Below are positions 17,063-25,927 of a stretch of DNA of 64,000 bases, one piece after another. Under the pieces are notes generated by a model. It was not told the origin of the DNA, did not search any database, and saw only the letters and a program-made list of their open reading frames with translations. Location: the NCBI GenBank assembly GCA_022561385.1, contig JADFRG010000005.1, forward strand, positions 1 to 64,000, given 5' to 3'. The translations under genes and the position numbers were made by a program. Every line of letters starts with the position of its first letter. Position 1 is the first letter of the stretch. The DNA is from Chloroflexota bacterium (GTDB lineage Bacteria > Chloroflexota > Anaerolineae > Anaerolineales > E44-bin32).

Positions 17063-17614
17063 TCAGCTTGAGGCAGCCTGGGCCTCGCCGCTCGAGCGAG
17101 GCACCGCCTCTCGTGGAAGCGGTGCGATTGCGTCCACCATCTCACGGTTGAAAAGCATCGCCGGGGAACTAGCGCGAATATCTGGAAACAAGATCGCGAT
17201 CAGCTCCGCATTGTAGAGCGGAATGAAGATCCGATCCCCCTCGATCATAAAAGTCCCGAAGTTGAATTTGCCAGGAGTCTCGACCTGCCCGCGCAGCTCA
17301 TATCCGCCCAGCACCAGGTGCACCCAGTGCGGCATCGTGGTGGTATACCCGCCGCGCGCCATGCCGGAGGGACCCACCTCGGCCCGGGTGCTCAGAAGCA
17401 CCGTCACAATCTCGCCTTTGACGACCCACAACGTCGGGTAACGCGCCACCATTCGTCCCGGCTGGTGCAGCCGATTGAGATGTGCTCCTTCAACTGCCAG
17501 ATAGTTTGTAGTGGGGATGTTGAGATAGCCGTACAGCCCGCTGGCACCGGGGTCGATCCGCCCCAGAATCCGGTGGCTAGTTGTATAGATCTCGACCGAT
17601 ATGGGCTTGGTCAT
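17063..17614 (-). CDS. Conserved-looking protein of unknown function
   Basis: I do not recognise this 183-residue protein. It starts MTKPISVEIYTTSHRILGRI and seems rich in beta strands, with segments such as RYPTLWVVKGEIVTVLL and FMIEGDRIFIPLYNAEL. There is no signal peptide or transmembrane helix. A polar Ser/Ala-rich tail closes the protein. The ATG at 17614 lies next to the stop of the REC-GAF gene, so the two are translationally linked and probably act together; a longer frame opens upstream inside that gene but lacks support. Confidence 0.75.
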   Translation of the reverse strand: MTKPISVEIYTTSHRILGRIDPGASGLYGYLNIPTTNYLAVEGAHLNRLHQPGRMVARYPTLWVVKGEIVTVLLSTRAEVGPSGMARGGYTTTMPHWVHLVLGGYELRGQVETPGKFNFGTFMIEGDRIFIPLYNAELIAILFPDIRASSPAMLFNREMVDAIAPLPREAVPRSSGEAQAASS

Positions 17615-17615
17615 G

Positions 17616-19259
17616 CTAGCTTCCGGTGGGCAGCGCAAACGTGATCTTGGCGCTGGCCGGCGTCTGATCGTACCACAGTACACCGTCCATGCTTTCCGCG
17701 ATCATACGTAACTCACCCAGCGAAAGCCCGTACCCTAAATTGCCGGCAGAAGGATCTGCAGTCTGCGCGGTAAGCGCCTTAACGGTTTCTGGCGACAGCC
17801 CGGTGCTTGAATCCACCACTATCACTGCCGCCCACTGGCCGGCCTCTAATGCCAGCCCGGCCGGCAGCGGGACCTCGTCGCTCTTGCCGTTTCCGGCTTC
17901 GAAGGACTGAATCTGCAGCATGACCCGGCCGGTCATCGTGCGCCGGATAGCGGCCGACACCAGCGCATCGATCACCTGGTACACGCGGTCGCTGTCCCCG
18001 GGAAACAGCGGAACGGGGGCCTCGGATTCCACGGTCAGGTTCAAGCCCCTACGTGCAGCTTGAAGCTGATGGTCGGCAGCAGCCCGCTGAATTAGACGTG
18101 CGAGGTCAACAAGTTGGTCGACTGCCTCCCCCTCAATGACGGAGATCGGCATCGCCCGCAATCCCTTCAGTTGATCCCGGAGTTTAAGAAGCTCAGGTTT
18201 GCCCTGCCCCAGCGCATTCTGGCCATCAATATAGGACTGTAGCGTAAGGATGGCTTCGTCCAGACCATCCACCAGACTGGCGGGCGCGAGGCTGATGGGT
18301 CCCGTACCACCCGTGTTGGCGCTTGCCTGTTGGACAAGTGCGGCGCGGTCCAGCGCCACCCCGGCCCAATCAGAAAGAGTCATCAGTAAAGTCACGTGTT
18401 GCTCATTGAACGAGCGTAGGGCGAGTCGGTTGTACACGCCCAGCACACCGACCACCTCATTTCTCAAACGGATGGGCACCTTTACGACCGATTGCACCAT
18501 GAACCCCGTCTGCACCTTGACCGGTCCGCTATCCATGCTGGGTTTGCGCAGGATCGGCTGTCCGGAGCGAAACACCTGTCCCACCAGCATGTCATCCGCG
18601 CGCAGGCGTTGAAGAGTGGCCTGGCGTTCGCCGGCCTGTTTGGTCGCTCGCAACACGACCTCATTCGTCTCGGAATCTGCCAGGTAGATACTGGCTTCCT
18701 CCGCGTCGGTCACATAGGCCGCCGCCTCTACCAGACGGGCCAGGATTTCATCCAGATCATCCAGGCTAGCGACCACCCTTCCGATCTCGCTCAGCATACG
18801 AATCTCATCCGTTCTCCGCCTCAAATCCTCCTGCAGGCTCTCTACGCTGCGGCTCAGCTCCCCGGTGCCTCCCTCGCCCTTGCGGGTCTTCGCCAGGGCC
18901 CTGATTGCTTCGTGCAGCTCATCTTCTCGGTACGGCTTGAGCAGCACATCGCGAACGCCCAGTTGGAGAAAGCTGCGCAGGCGCGAGGCAGGGAAATGGG
19001 CTGCAAGGACTAAGGCGGGAGCGTCATCCCCCATCTCTCGGCGGTTGCGCAGACCGGCCATCGGATCACCGCGAATCTGCGTGACATCCACCACCAAGAC
19101 GTCCGCCTCGGGCGCATCGTCGGTCGCGGGCCAGGCCTCAAAGCCGGCCGGACCCAGGATGCGCTCCACCAATTGCGTGGCGTTGGTCTCTACATCCGCG
19201 ATGACCACCACACGCAGGCGGGCCTCCTCCCGAACAGCGGATTCTTCCTGCACAGTCAT
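17616..19259 (-). CDS. REC-GAF protein with degenerate histidine-kinase ATPase domain
   Basis: The 547-residue cytosolic protein begins with a receiver-like domain (about 15-130) that has a possible phosphoacceptor in LVVDVTQ and the Lys of LLKPY. A coiled coil (about 140-170) leads to a GAF domain (~180-325). The C-terminal third looks like an HATPase: an N-box-like VIDALVSAAIRRT, a G1-like VVDSSTGLSP and a G2-like GYGLSLGEL. No H-box histidine is evident and the N-box lacks its Asn. It may therefore bind, but not use, ATP. Start ATG 19259 sits directly after the lepB stop. Confidence 0.8.
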   Translation of the reverse strand: MTVQEESAVREEARLRVVVIADVETNATQLVERILGPAGFEAWPATDDAPEADVLVVDVTQIRGDPMAGLRNRREMGDDAPALVLAAHFPASRLRSFLQLGVRDVLLKPYREDELHEAIRALAKTRKGEGGTGELSRSVESLQEDLRRRTDEIRMLSEIGRVVASLDDLDEILARLVEAAAYVTDAEEASIYLADSETNEVVLRATKQAGERQATLQRLRADDMLVGQVFRSGQPILRKPSMDSGPVKVQTGFMVQSVVKVPIRLRNEVVGVLGVYNRLALRSFNEQHVTLLMTLSDWAGVALDRAALVQQASANTGGTGPISLAPASLVDGLDEAILTLQSYIDGQNALGQGKPELLKLRDQLKGLRAMPISVIEGEAVDQLVDLARLIQRAAADHQLQAARRGLNLTVESEAPVPLFPGDSDRVYQVIDALVSAAIRRTMTGRVMLQIQSFEAGNGKSDEVPLPAGLALEAGQWAAVIVVDSSTGLSPETVKALTAQTADPSAGNLGYGLSLGELRMIAESMDGVLWYDQTPASAKITFALPTGS

Positions 19260-19260
19260 A

Positions 19261-19869
19261 TCAGCCACCGTCGGCGGCCGCCACCAGATCGTAGTGTGGG
19301 ATCCAGCCCATGGATTCCGTTGGCCAGTATACGAATATGGCTTTGCCGATGATCTCTTCCATCGCCAGCGCTCCCCAATTCTGCGAGTCGGACGAGTTAT
19401 TCCGGTTGTCGCCCAACACAAATACTTCGCCCATGCCTACGTCCCATTGATCGTTATAGGCTGGAGGCACCGCCAGATACGGTTCATTCAGGAGGTTCCC
19501 GTTAATAAATACCTGTCCATCCAAAACCTGCAGCCGATCACCCGGCAGGCCGATGATACGTTTGATGAAGCGACGGGTCGGATTCAGAGGAAAATTGAAA
19601 ACAATAATGTCTCCTCGCCGCGGATCTCGCAGGGCATACTCCAGTTTATTCACGACCACGAATTGGCCGTCAATCAGACTGGGCTCCATGCTGTCCCCTT
19701 CCACTCTAATCCGTGCGGTAATCATATTAACTACGAAAAATAGAATCACGGCGAACACGACAGTCTGAAGGACGGATCCCAAGAAGCCCAAGATCCGCCG
19801 CGCGATGCTAGGCGGTTTGGGTTCGTTGATTGTAGGCTGCGTGGGTTGATTGAAGGGGTAGTCTGTCAC
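19261..19869 (-). CDS. lepB: Signal peptidase I
   Basis: The 202-residue membrane peptidase removes signal peptides from exported proteins. One transmembrane helix (about residues 30-52, VLQTVVFAVILFFVVNMI) anchors it. The catalytic Ser is in GDSMEPSL and the Lys in RRFIKRIIGLPGD; the GDNRNNSSDSQNWG box follows. I place the start at the GTG at 19869 because a promoter with TATAAT lies exactly 7 bases before it. The longer open frame to 19923 would start upstream of that promoter. The mRNA would then be leaderless. Confidence 0.92.
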   Translation of the reverse strand: MTDYPFNQPTQPTINEPKPPSIARRILGFLGSVLQTVVFAVILFFVVNMITARIRVEGDSMEPSLIDGQFVVVNKLEYALRDPRRGDIIVFNFPLNPTRRFIKRIIGLPGDRLQVLDGQVFINGNLLNEPYLAVPPAYNDQWDVGMGEVFVLGDNRNNSSDSQNWGALAMEEIIGKAIFVYWPTESMGWIPHYDLVAAADGG

Positions 19870-19876
19870 GGACTGG

Positions 19877-19905
19877 ATTATAAGACCCGGTATAGGGGCT
19901 GACAA
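19877..19905 (-). promoter_or_regulatory. Promoter for a leaderless lepB transcript
   Basis: On the minus strand TTGTCA (19905-19900) and TATAAT (19882-19877) are separated by 17 bases. Seven bases after the -10 box comes the GTG of lepB at 19869, the position where transcription should start. There is no ribosome binding site between. Confidence 0.75.
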
Positions 19906-19935
19906 GCGTACTCGGGTTGGCACCTAAATCGGTGG

Positions 19936-21261
19936 TTAAGACCGTTTCCTGAACGATAAACGGATGGGGGTTCCCACGTAGCTGTATTCCTGGCGGATAC
20001 GGTTTTCAAGGAATCGGGCGTAGCTGAAATGCATCAATTTAGGATCATTTACGTGGAAAAGGAAAGTCGGGGGATCCGTCCGTACCTGTGAGGCGAAATA
20101 GATGCGGAGTCGTGTGCCCGCCTTTGAAGGGGGCGCGTGTGCTGCTTGGGCGTCGAGCACCACTTCGTTGAGCCGAGCGGTCGGGATACGGCGGAGCCGT
20201 TCCTTTTGTATTTGCAGCGCTGTGGGCATCACCTCCTGTACGCCGGCACCCGTCAAGGCCGACATAAATAGTATCGGCACAAATTTCAAGAATTTGAGCG
20301 CGGCCCGCACATGCTCCCCATAATCCTGCCTATCTCGTACCTCATCCGGGACGATGTCCCACTTGTTGACCAACAACAAGACGCTCTTTAGCTTGTCGAG
20401 AATCATGCCCGCGATATGCGCGTCCTGAGCAGTGACCCCTTCCGCCCCGTCGATCAATAACAGCGAGACATCTGCCCGCCCAATGGCCTTCAGTGCTCGC
20501 ATGGAAGAATACTTTTCGACTCCCGGCTGAATGCGCCCTCGGCGGCGAATGCCAGCCGTATCGATCAAGGTAATTTTAAGGTCCTCATACGTCAGCTGAG
20601 TATCGATCGCATCGCGCGTGGTGCCTGGATACGGCGAAACAATCACTCGTTCCTCACCTAGCAGACGGTTCAGGAGGCTGGATTTGCCGACGTTGGGCCG
20701 ACCCACGATGGCAATCTTGATGCCTTCGTCTTCGTCCGCCGACTCCGGTGACCGGCCCAGTAGCTCCGTTATTCGATCCAGCATGTCCCCCGTGTGCCGG
20801 CCGTGAAGGGCAGAGATCGGGATCGGTTCACTCAATCCAAGTTCGTAGAATTCCGAAATGCTTTCGCCGCGCGCAGCGCTATCGACCTTATTGACCACCA
20901 GCAAGATCGGAACCCGCTCGCGGCGAAGGATGTCGGCGATTTCATGATCGAGAGGTGTTATCCCAGTTTTCCCGTCGACTAGAAAAACGATAAGGTCCGC
21001 CTCTAACATCGCCTGCTCTGCCTGAGCCCGAATCTGCGGAAGGTATTCCGCGTCCAACATATCGTCCGCGAAAGGAATGTAGCCGCCGGTATCGATCAGG
21101 TCGAATGCGACCCCGTTCCATTCGGTCCCAGTTACGAGCCGATCGCGGGTAGTGCCGGGTCGCTCGTGTACAACTGCCACGCGCTCACCTACCAGGCGAT
21201 TAAACAAGGTGGACTTGCCCACGTTAGGCCGCCCAACTAGAGCAACAGTAGGTTTAGCCAT
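19936..21261 (-). CDS. der: Ribosome-associated GTPase Der (EngA)
   Basis: The 441-residue protein has two tandem GTPase domains, each complete. Domain 1 shows [17 protein letters not shown] and NKVD; domain 2 shows [17 protein letters not shown] and NKWD. A KH-like domain (~350-441) ends it. Der acts in 50S ribosomal subunit maturation and is essential in most bacteria. The open frame extends upstream to 21354, but [17 protein letters not shown] at 21261 is the natural start. It follows cdaR by seven bases, so cdaA-cdaR-der look like one operon. Confidence 0.97.
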   Translation of the reverse strand: MAKPTVALVGRPNVGKSTLFNRLVGERVAVVHERPGTTRDRLVTGTEWNGVAFDLIDTGGYIPFADDMLDAEYLPQIRAQAEQAMLEADLIVFLVDGKTGITPLDHEIADILRRERVPILLVVNKVDSAARGESISEFYELGLSEPIPISALHGRHTGDMLDRITELLGRSPESADEDEGIKIAIVGRPNVGKSSLLNRLLGEERVIVSPYPGTTRDAIDTQLTYEDLKITLIDTAGIRRRGRIQPGVEKYSSMRALKAIGRADVSLLLIDGAEGVTAQDAHIAGMILDKLKSVLLLVNKWDIVPDEVRDRQDYGEHVRAALKFLKFVPILFMSALTGAGVQEVMPTALQIQKERLRRIPTARLNEVVLDAQAAHAPPSKAGTRLRIYFASQVRTDPPTFLFHVNDPKLMHFSYARFLENRIRQEYSYVGTPIRLSFRKRS

Positions 21262-21268
21262 ATTGTGA

Positions 21269-22516
21269 TCAGGGCGGCGGAGTGGGGGTTGGCGGGGGTT
21301 CGGTTGTGAGGGTGACTTCGATCGTGGAAGGGAACATAGGCTCACGTTCCACATCCGTGGGTGCGATGATCACGAGCGGCGTAACTTGATAAACGCCGAG
21401 CCCGAGATCAAGCAGGTCTAGAATTACGCGCACGTCTTCAAGCTGAAGAGAGTTGAGCGTGGGAAGCGGCCCGTTCAGTATGATGTTAACCGATTCTGGC
21501 GATAACTGCGCAAACAGCCCATCGGTCAAGCCGCGCACCTCAACCAATCGGCTGACTGTAATGGTCCCCTCGACGGGAGAGATACTTACCTTTACCAGCA
21601 CTCCTTGATCTTCGACCGGAGAGACCCCTTGCGGCAAGTTCAGCGAGAGTCGCCGTTCAAGATCACCAATTGCCCCGCTGAGATTGAAGGGCGAAGTCAG
21701 CACAAATCCTGGAAGCCCTTGTAGCGCAGCCGGATCGGACGAGAAGACAGTCATGACTTCTGGGGTAACTGAAACATCGGTCAGCCGGTAGCCGGCCTCG
21801 GCGAGCAGCTCTTCTCCTTCCAAATTGGGAACCACCGATACCAACCGAAATCTTTCGCGTGGCTCGATCTTTACGGTAACCTGCGCTACCGCCGGGTCGA
21901 GTTCAATACCTTCGATGATGTTGCCGTCGCCGTCGACCGCGGCCAGCGGGACCTCCAGATCGAAATCTTCTCGCCGCTCCAGCAGGTTGACGGCCGCAAC
22001 GACCGAGACAACTCGATCGATTAATGAAAGCGGGCCCAAGATAACCGTTCGCTTAGGCGAAGAGGTCACAAGCGTGGTACGGAAGCCAAGCTGAGGCTCT
22101 CCTACGGCCTCAACCGTAATATCCAAGCTCGCAGTGGCCGCGCGCTCGAGGGTTAGCGTGATTGATCCCGGTTCCCAGTCAGAAACTTGCGCCGGTCGAG
22201 CGTCGAGGCGGGTCTCCACGGCCAGCTCATGGGTACCTTCTTCCAGACTTTCCAAATATACTGCTAGGCCCACGTTATCAAGTCCGATTTGCTCCCAAAT
22301 GGATAGAGGCGCGCGCACGGTAATGCTGCCCGTTATGGGAGGAGCTTCGCCGACGATCAGTAGGCCTTGGCGCAAGCCGGAATAGTCGATCGGAATCGGT
22401 CCCAGTTCGTGGGTCTCGGTAGGATCCGCGTTGGTGATTGCTACGACCCAGACCGCCAACGCCAAAATGAAGGCCAACAGTAATGAGCCGAGATTATTCC
22501 AGAGCCAGCGCAGCAT
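21269..22516 (-). CDS. cdaR: YbbR-domain protein, probable regulator of the diadenylate cyclase
   Basis: The 415-residue protein has one N-terminal transmembrane helix (about 8-28, [19 protein letters not shown]) and a large extracytoplasmic part of repeated YbbR domains, about 85 residues each (for example VSLV-type starts at [13 protein letters not shown] and [18 protein letters not shown]). A Pro/Thr-rich tail ends it. In Firmicutes CdaR binds and modulates CdaA. The gene lies 11 bases after cdaA, supporting the same role. Confidence 0.9.
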   Translation of the reverse strand: MLRWLWNNLGSLLLAFILALAVWVVAITNADPTETHELGPIPIDYSGLRQGLLIVGEAPPITGSITVRAPLSIWEQIGLDNVGLAVYLESLEEGTHELAVETRLDARPAQVSDWEPGSITLTLERAATASLDITVEAVGEPQLGFRTTLVTSSPKRTVILGPLSLIDRVVSVVAAVNLLERREDFDLEVPLAAVDGDGNIIEGIELDPAVAQVTVKIEPRERFRLVSVVPNLEGEELLAEAGYRLTDVSVTPEVMTVFSSDPAALQGLPGFVLTSPFNLSGAIGDLERRLSLNLPQGVSPVEDQGVLVKVSISPVEGTITVSRLVEVRGLTDGLFAQLSPESVNIILNGPLPTLNSLQLEDVRVILDLLDLGLGVYQVTPLVIIAPTDVEREPMFPSTIEVTLTTEPPPTPTPPP

Positions 22517-22527
22517 CGAGTAGCCCG

Positions 22528-23397
22528 TTAGTCGCCGGTGGCTTCGGCTCGACTGGTCCTAACCAGTAGGCGGTTGAGCCAGTTCGGAATCCCGCTCATC
22601 CGCCTCGGGCGGTAGAAGGCGATAAGGATATTGCGCAGCCGGCTGCGATCGAGCCGGCGGATCATTCGTCCGTTGTGGGTAATAGAAATATCCCCCGTCT
22701 CTTCGGATATCACCACCGACACCCCGTCACTGACCTCGCTGATGCCGAGCGCTGCGCGGTGTCGTAGCCCGAGCTGACGCTCCGCCCCGCGTGAGAGCGT
22801 TCCGCCCGCTGAGAGCGGCAAGACGACCGAGGCGGCCGCCACGCGATCATCGCGCAGGATCACCGCCCCGTCATGCAAGGGCGTGTTGACGTAGAAAATT
22901 TGAAGCAGCAATTCTGTCGAGAGTTTGGCGTCCATGGCCACCCCGGTCTCGATGTATTCGTCAAGCCGGTCCTCCCGTTCAATGGTGATGAGCGCTCCGT
23001 GCCGAATCTCCGACAGACGCTCGCTTGCGCTCACGATCAGATTTACGGTTCGTTCGGCCTCCGCCGGCTTCGTGTAGAGGCTGAAGAAAGAGCCGGCGCG
23101 CCCCACGCGCTCGAATGCCCGCCTAATCTCTGGGGCAAATACGACCGGGATCACGAATAGCAGAGCGGGAAGGGTGGCGTTCAGGAGCGACCTGAAGCCG
23201 GGAAGTGGCAATAGCCCGGTCAGTAAGGCCATTACGATGATCAGCAGCACCATGCCCCTGAGCAGAACGACCGCGCGCGTGCCCCGCAGAAGACTGATCA
23301 CGAAGAAAAACACCCCACTCACGAGCAGCAAGTCAAGGAAGGCGATCGGCGTCACGCGTTGCAGAAAAAAGGAGATTTCGTCAGCCAGGCTGGTCAT
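22528..23397 (-). CDS. cdaA: Diadenylate cyclase CdaA
   Basis: The 289-residue enzyme makes cyclic di-AMP from two ATP. Three hydrophobic helices occupy about residues 15-95. The DAC domain follows, with the DGA motif (LHDGAVILRDDR) and the RHR motif (GLRHRAALGIS). Cyclic di-AMP usually controls potassium and osmotic balance and cell-wall metabolism. The gene is followed by cdaR, but glmM, the usual third partner, is not here. Confidence 0.95.
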   Translation of the reverse strand: MTSLADEISFFLQRVTPIAFLDLLLVSGVFFFVISLLRGTRAVVLLRGMVLLIIVMALLTGLLPLPGFRSLLNATLPALLFVIPVVFAPEIRRAFERVGRAGSFFSLYTKPAEAERTVNLIVSASERLSEIRHGALITIEREDRLDEYIETGVAMDAKLSTELLLQIFYVNTPLHDGAVILRDDRVAAASVVLPLSAGGTLSRGAERQLGLRHRAALGISEVSDGVSVVISEETGDISITHNGRMIRRLDRSRLRNILIAFYRPRRMSGIPNWLNRLLVRTSRAEATGD

Positions 23398-23522
23398 TGG
23401 GCTCTACTCGGTCAATCATCCCACATCGTGCGATATCTCGCATTGGGGATAACGTCGCTACAGATTGAAACCCGGAAAGTGGCGGTCAGCCGCGCGTAAG
23501 CCGGCTGGTACAAACGGATGAG

Positions 23523-25844
23523 CTACCGGTTTTCCCTGAGGTTCTTGAGCACCTCATGGTAGCCCTCTACATCGGGGGGATTCAGGTCGATGATGGCCTG
23601 AATGCTGCGGACGGCGTCATCGTTTTGGCCGGCATCCAATTGGATTTCACCCAACGCGTCATACTGCGCAATGGCATCCGCAGTGCGCCCGGCGGCCTTA
23701 TACGCCTCCGCAAGACGGGCATGCAGCGCCTGTCGCCCTGGATGCTCACGGGCCATTTCCTCTAGCAGGTTGAGCGCCTCCGCACCGCGACCGGAATCGA
23801 CCAAGAATTCGAGGTAGCTGTCCAGCTCCTTGGCGGCCTGATCTTCCTGGCCGATGCGCAGATTGAGATCGATGAGGCTCTTGCGCGCCTTGTCGTCGCT
23901 CGGATCGAGGCTGCGAATCTGTTCGAACACGCGCAGCGCCCGCCGCTGATCGAGGCGGGAAAGGTCGATGTCGCCCATCCGATGGAGGATCCGCAGCGAC
24001 CAGCCGTTCCCCGTGGACATCTGTTGGGAAAGGCGCAGCGAATTGGCCAGAGTTTTGCGAGCCAGATCGATCTCGGCCATGTCCTGGTAGATCTCTGCCA
24101 GCTCGAGGGATTGATTGAGTGCCTCGTCGCCCCGATCTTGCTGCACCAGCAGCTCGATGAGCCGGGTTCGGGCCGGAAGGTCCACCGGCGAATGCTGCAA
24201 GATCTTCATGTAGACCTCCGCCGCCTGGGCGCTCTCTCCGCGCACGCGGTGGGTCTCGGCGATCAGGGAAAGCTTCAGGTAGCCCGCCTCAGTTCGTCCC
24301 GAGGCAATCTGAATGTCCGCTATGCGGCGGTGAAGCGTAAGATAAGTGGGGGCATAGTCGAGCGCAAGGAGCGCTTCCTCCATCGCCGAGGAATGCAACC
24401 CTTGATCCATCAAACGGTCGATACGTTTCATAGACTGCAGGATCTTATCGGTATCGCCCACCGCAAGCATCTCGGCGATAGGCACGACACCGCCTTCCCC
24501 TTGACCTTCTTTCTCAAGCTCCTCTCTTGCTTCCTTGAGTCGGCGAAGCCATTCCGGACCGCTGAGGAACTCGAGCGTGTTACTGACAATCTGTTCTAGC
24601 TCCTTCTTATCTCCCTCCGTCTGGGTGGCCAGCAAAGTCTCATAGTACTGGTTCAAGTCGTTGGACTGACTCTTCTCAACCGTCAGGCCGTCCGCTAACT
24701 TGAGTGCCTGCAATAAGTATCTGGCGGCCTCTGGCAGATCGCCCTTATCGTTTGCTAGCCGGCCGAGGGTCAGATTTGCCCCCATCGCTAGACTGGGATG
24801 GCCCAGGGAGCCAATTAAATGCTTGCGTGCCTCGGCCGTGTTTCCTACTTCCTTATAGAGTAGAGCCAGGTTGTAGTGGGCGGCTGGATGATTCAGGCCG
24901 CTGTCCATCGCCCGACTGAACTCCTTGATCGCTTGCTCAGTGTGCCCGCGAGTCTGCAGGTCAATCGCCTCCGCCAGATAGCGGAAAATTGCGGTGGAAG
25001 GCTGCAGCTCACCGGTGTGACCGCTGGTGATGTCGGACATTCCCAGCCCCTGCTCTTTGGTGTCGTCTTTGGGCTCCTCAAAGAGTATGCCGGCCAGAAT
25101 CGTCAAGGCCTCGCCCTGGGCGGCGGCTTCCGGATCCTTGAGCTGTTCGTCCTCCTCGATAGGACCGTCGCCTTCATCTCGTAGGAACTCCTGCACCTGC
25201 GCCATGCGCAGGGGCGCGGTGCCCCCACGCGGCTGAGTCGGGCCAGGGAGCTCCTTGCCCTGGTTCAGCAGCCTCAGATATTGAGTGGCTTCCGAATCTC
25301 CTGGGAAGATGGCCAGCGAGCGCTGGATGGCTTCTTTGGCGCGGTCGGTTTTCCCACCCTTCTGCAATATGGATGCGACGGACAGGTACTCCAATGCAGA
25401 ATCTCGCGTACGTCCGAGGCGCTCATAAGTGAGCGCAAGCCGAGAGCGGGCGGACAGATTTTCGGGATCCAATCGTGCAATATGTCGCCAATTGTCGACC
25501 GCCTTGCCCGCGTCCTTGCGTCGGATATACATATCCGCCGAATCTTCACGGGCTTGTATGGACTTATCGATTTTCCCCAATCGCTCGTAAATTTCGGCGC
25601 TCTTCTCAACTGGGATGGGGTCGTCCGGGGTGGATTTCGCCGCGGTTTGATAGGCGACGAGGGCGTCGTCGAGCTGACCCGTTTCGAGTAGGGCGAGCGC
25701 AAGACTGTTTAATGCATTCGGATTATTGGGGAATTCCGCGAGCGCCTTGCGATAGAACTCAATGGAGCGGTTCCATTGCAAGTCCCAGGCCGCTGAGTGG
25801 CCCAGTCGCATTGATTCGTTGAAAAGATCTTCGCGTCCTGCCAT
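23523..25844 (-). CDS. Large tetratricopeptide-repeat protein
   Basis: The 773-residue protein is built almost wholly of TPR units. Examples are WNRSIEFYRKALAEFPNNPNALN near the N-terminus (quoted in part), QAIKEFSRAMDSGLNHPAAHYNLALL-like repeats in the middle, and AIAQYDALGEIQLDAGQ near the C-terminus. An acidic, less ordered linker lies near residues 200-290. There is no signal peptide or catalytic domain, so it is likely a cytosolic scaffold; the partner is unknown. It follows polA on the same strand with an 83-base gap. Confidence 0.9.
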   Translation of the reverse strand: MAGREDLFNESMRLGHSAAWDLQWNRSIEFYRKALAEFPNNPNALNSLALALLETGQLDDALVAYQTAAKSTPDDPIPVEKSAEIYERLGKIDKSIQAREDSADMYIRRKDAGKAVDNWRHIARLDPENLSARSRLALTYERLGRTRDSALEYLSVASILQKGGKTDRAKEAIQRSLAIFPGDSEATQYLRLLNQGKELPGPTQPRGGTAPLRMAQVQEFLRDEGDGPIEEDEQLKDPEAAAQGEALTILAGILFEEPKDDTKEQGLGMSDITSGHTGELQPSTAIFRYLAEAIDLQTRGHTEQAIKEFSRAMDSGLNHPAAHYNLALLYKEVGNTAEARKHLIGSLGHPSLAMGANLTLGRLANDKGDLPEAARYLLQALKLADGLTVEKSQSNDLNQYYETLLATQTEGDKKELEQIVSNTLEFLSGPEWLRRLKEAREELEKEGQGEGGVVPIAEMLAVGDTDKILQSMKRIDRLMDQGLHSSAMEEALLALDYAPTYLTLHRRIADIQIASGRTEAGYLKLSLIAETHRVRGESAQAAEVYMKILQHSPVDLPARTRLIELLVQQDRGDEALNQSLELAEIYQDMAEIDLARKTLANSLRLSQQMSTGNGWSLRILHRMGDIDLSRLDQRRALRVFEQIRSLDPSDDKARKSLIDLNLRIGQEDQAAKELDSYLEFLVDSGRGAEALNLLEEMAREHPGRQALHARLAEAYKAAGRTADAIAQYDALGEIQLDAGQNDDAVRSIQAIIDLNPPDVEGYHEVLKNLRENR

Positions 25845-25927
25845 TGGGCTGGCGATTTTAGCACAGGGGGGCGGTCAGGCCAGTCCCACCTTCCGAGCCA
25901 TACTCGCTCGGACGAGAGTTAGCGCAG

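Noticed and set aside
18865-19743. Long plus-strand frame opposite the REC-GAF and lepB genes
   Set aside because: Shadow of two supported genes; the translated text is Arg/Ser-rich without domain features.
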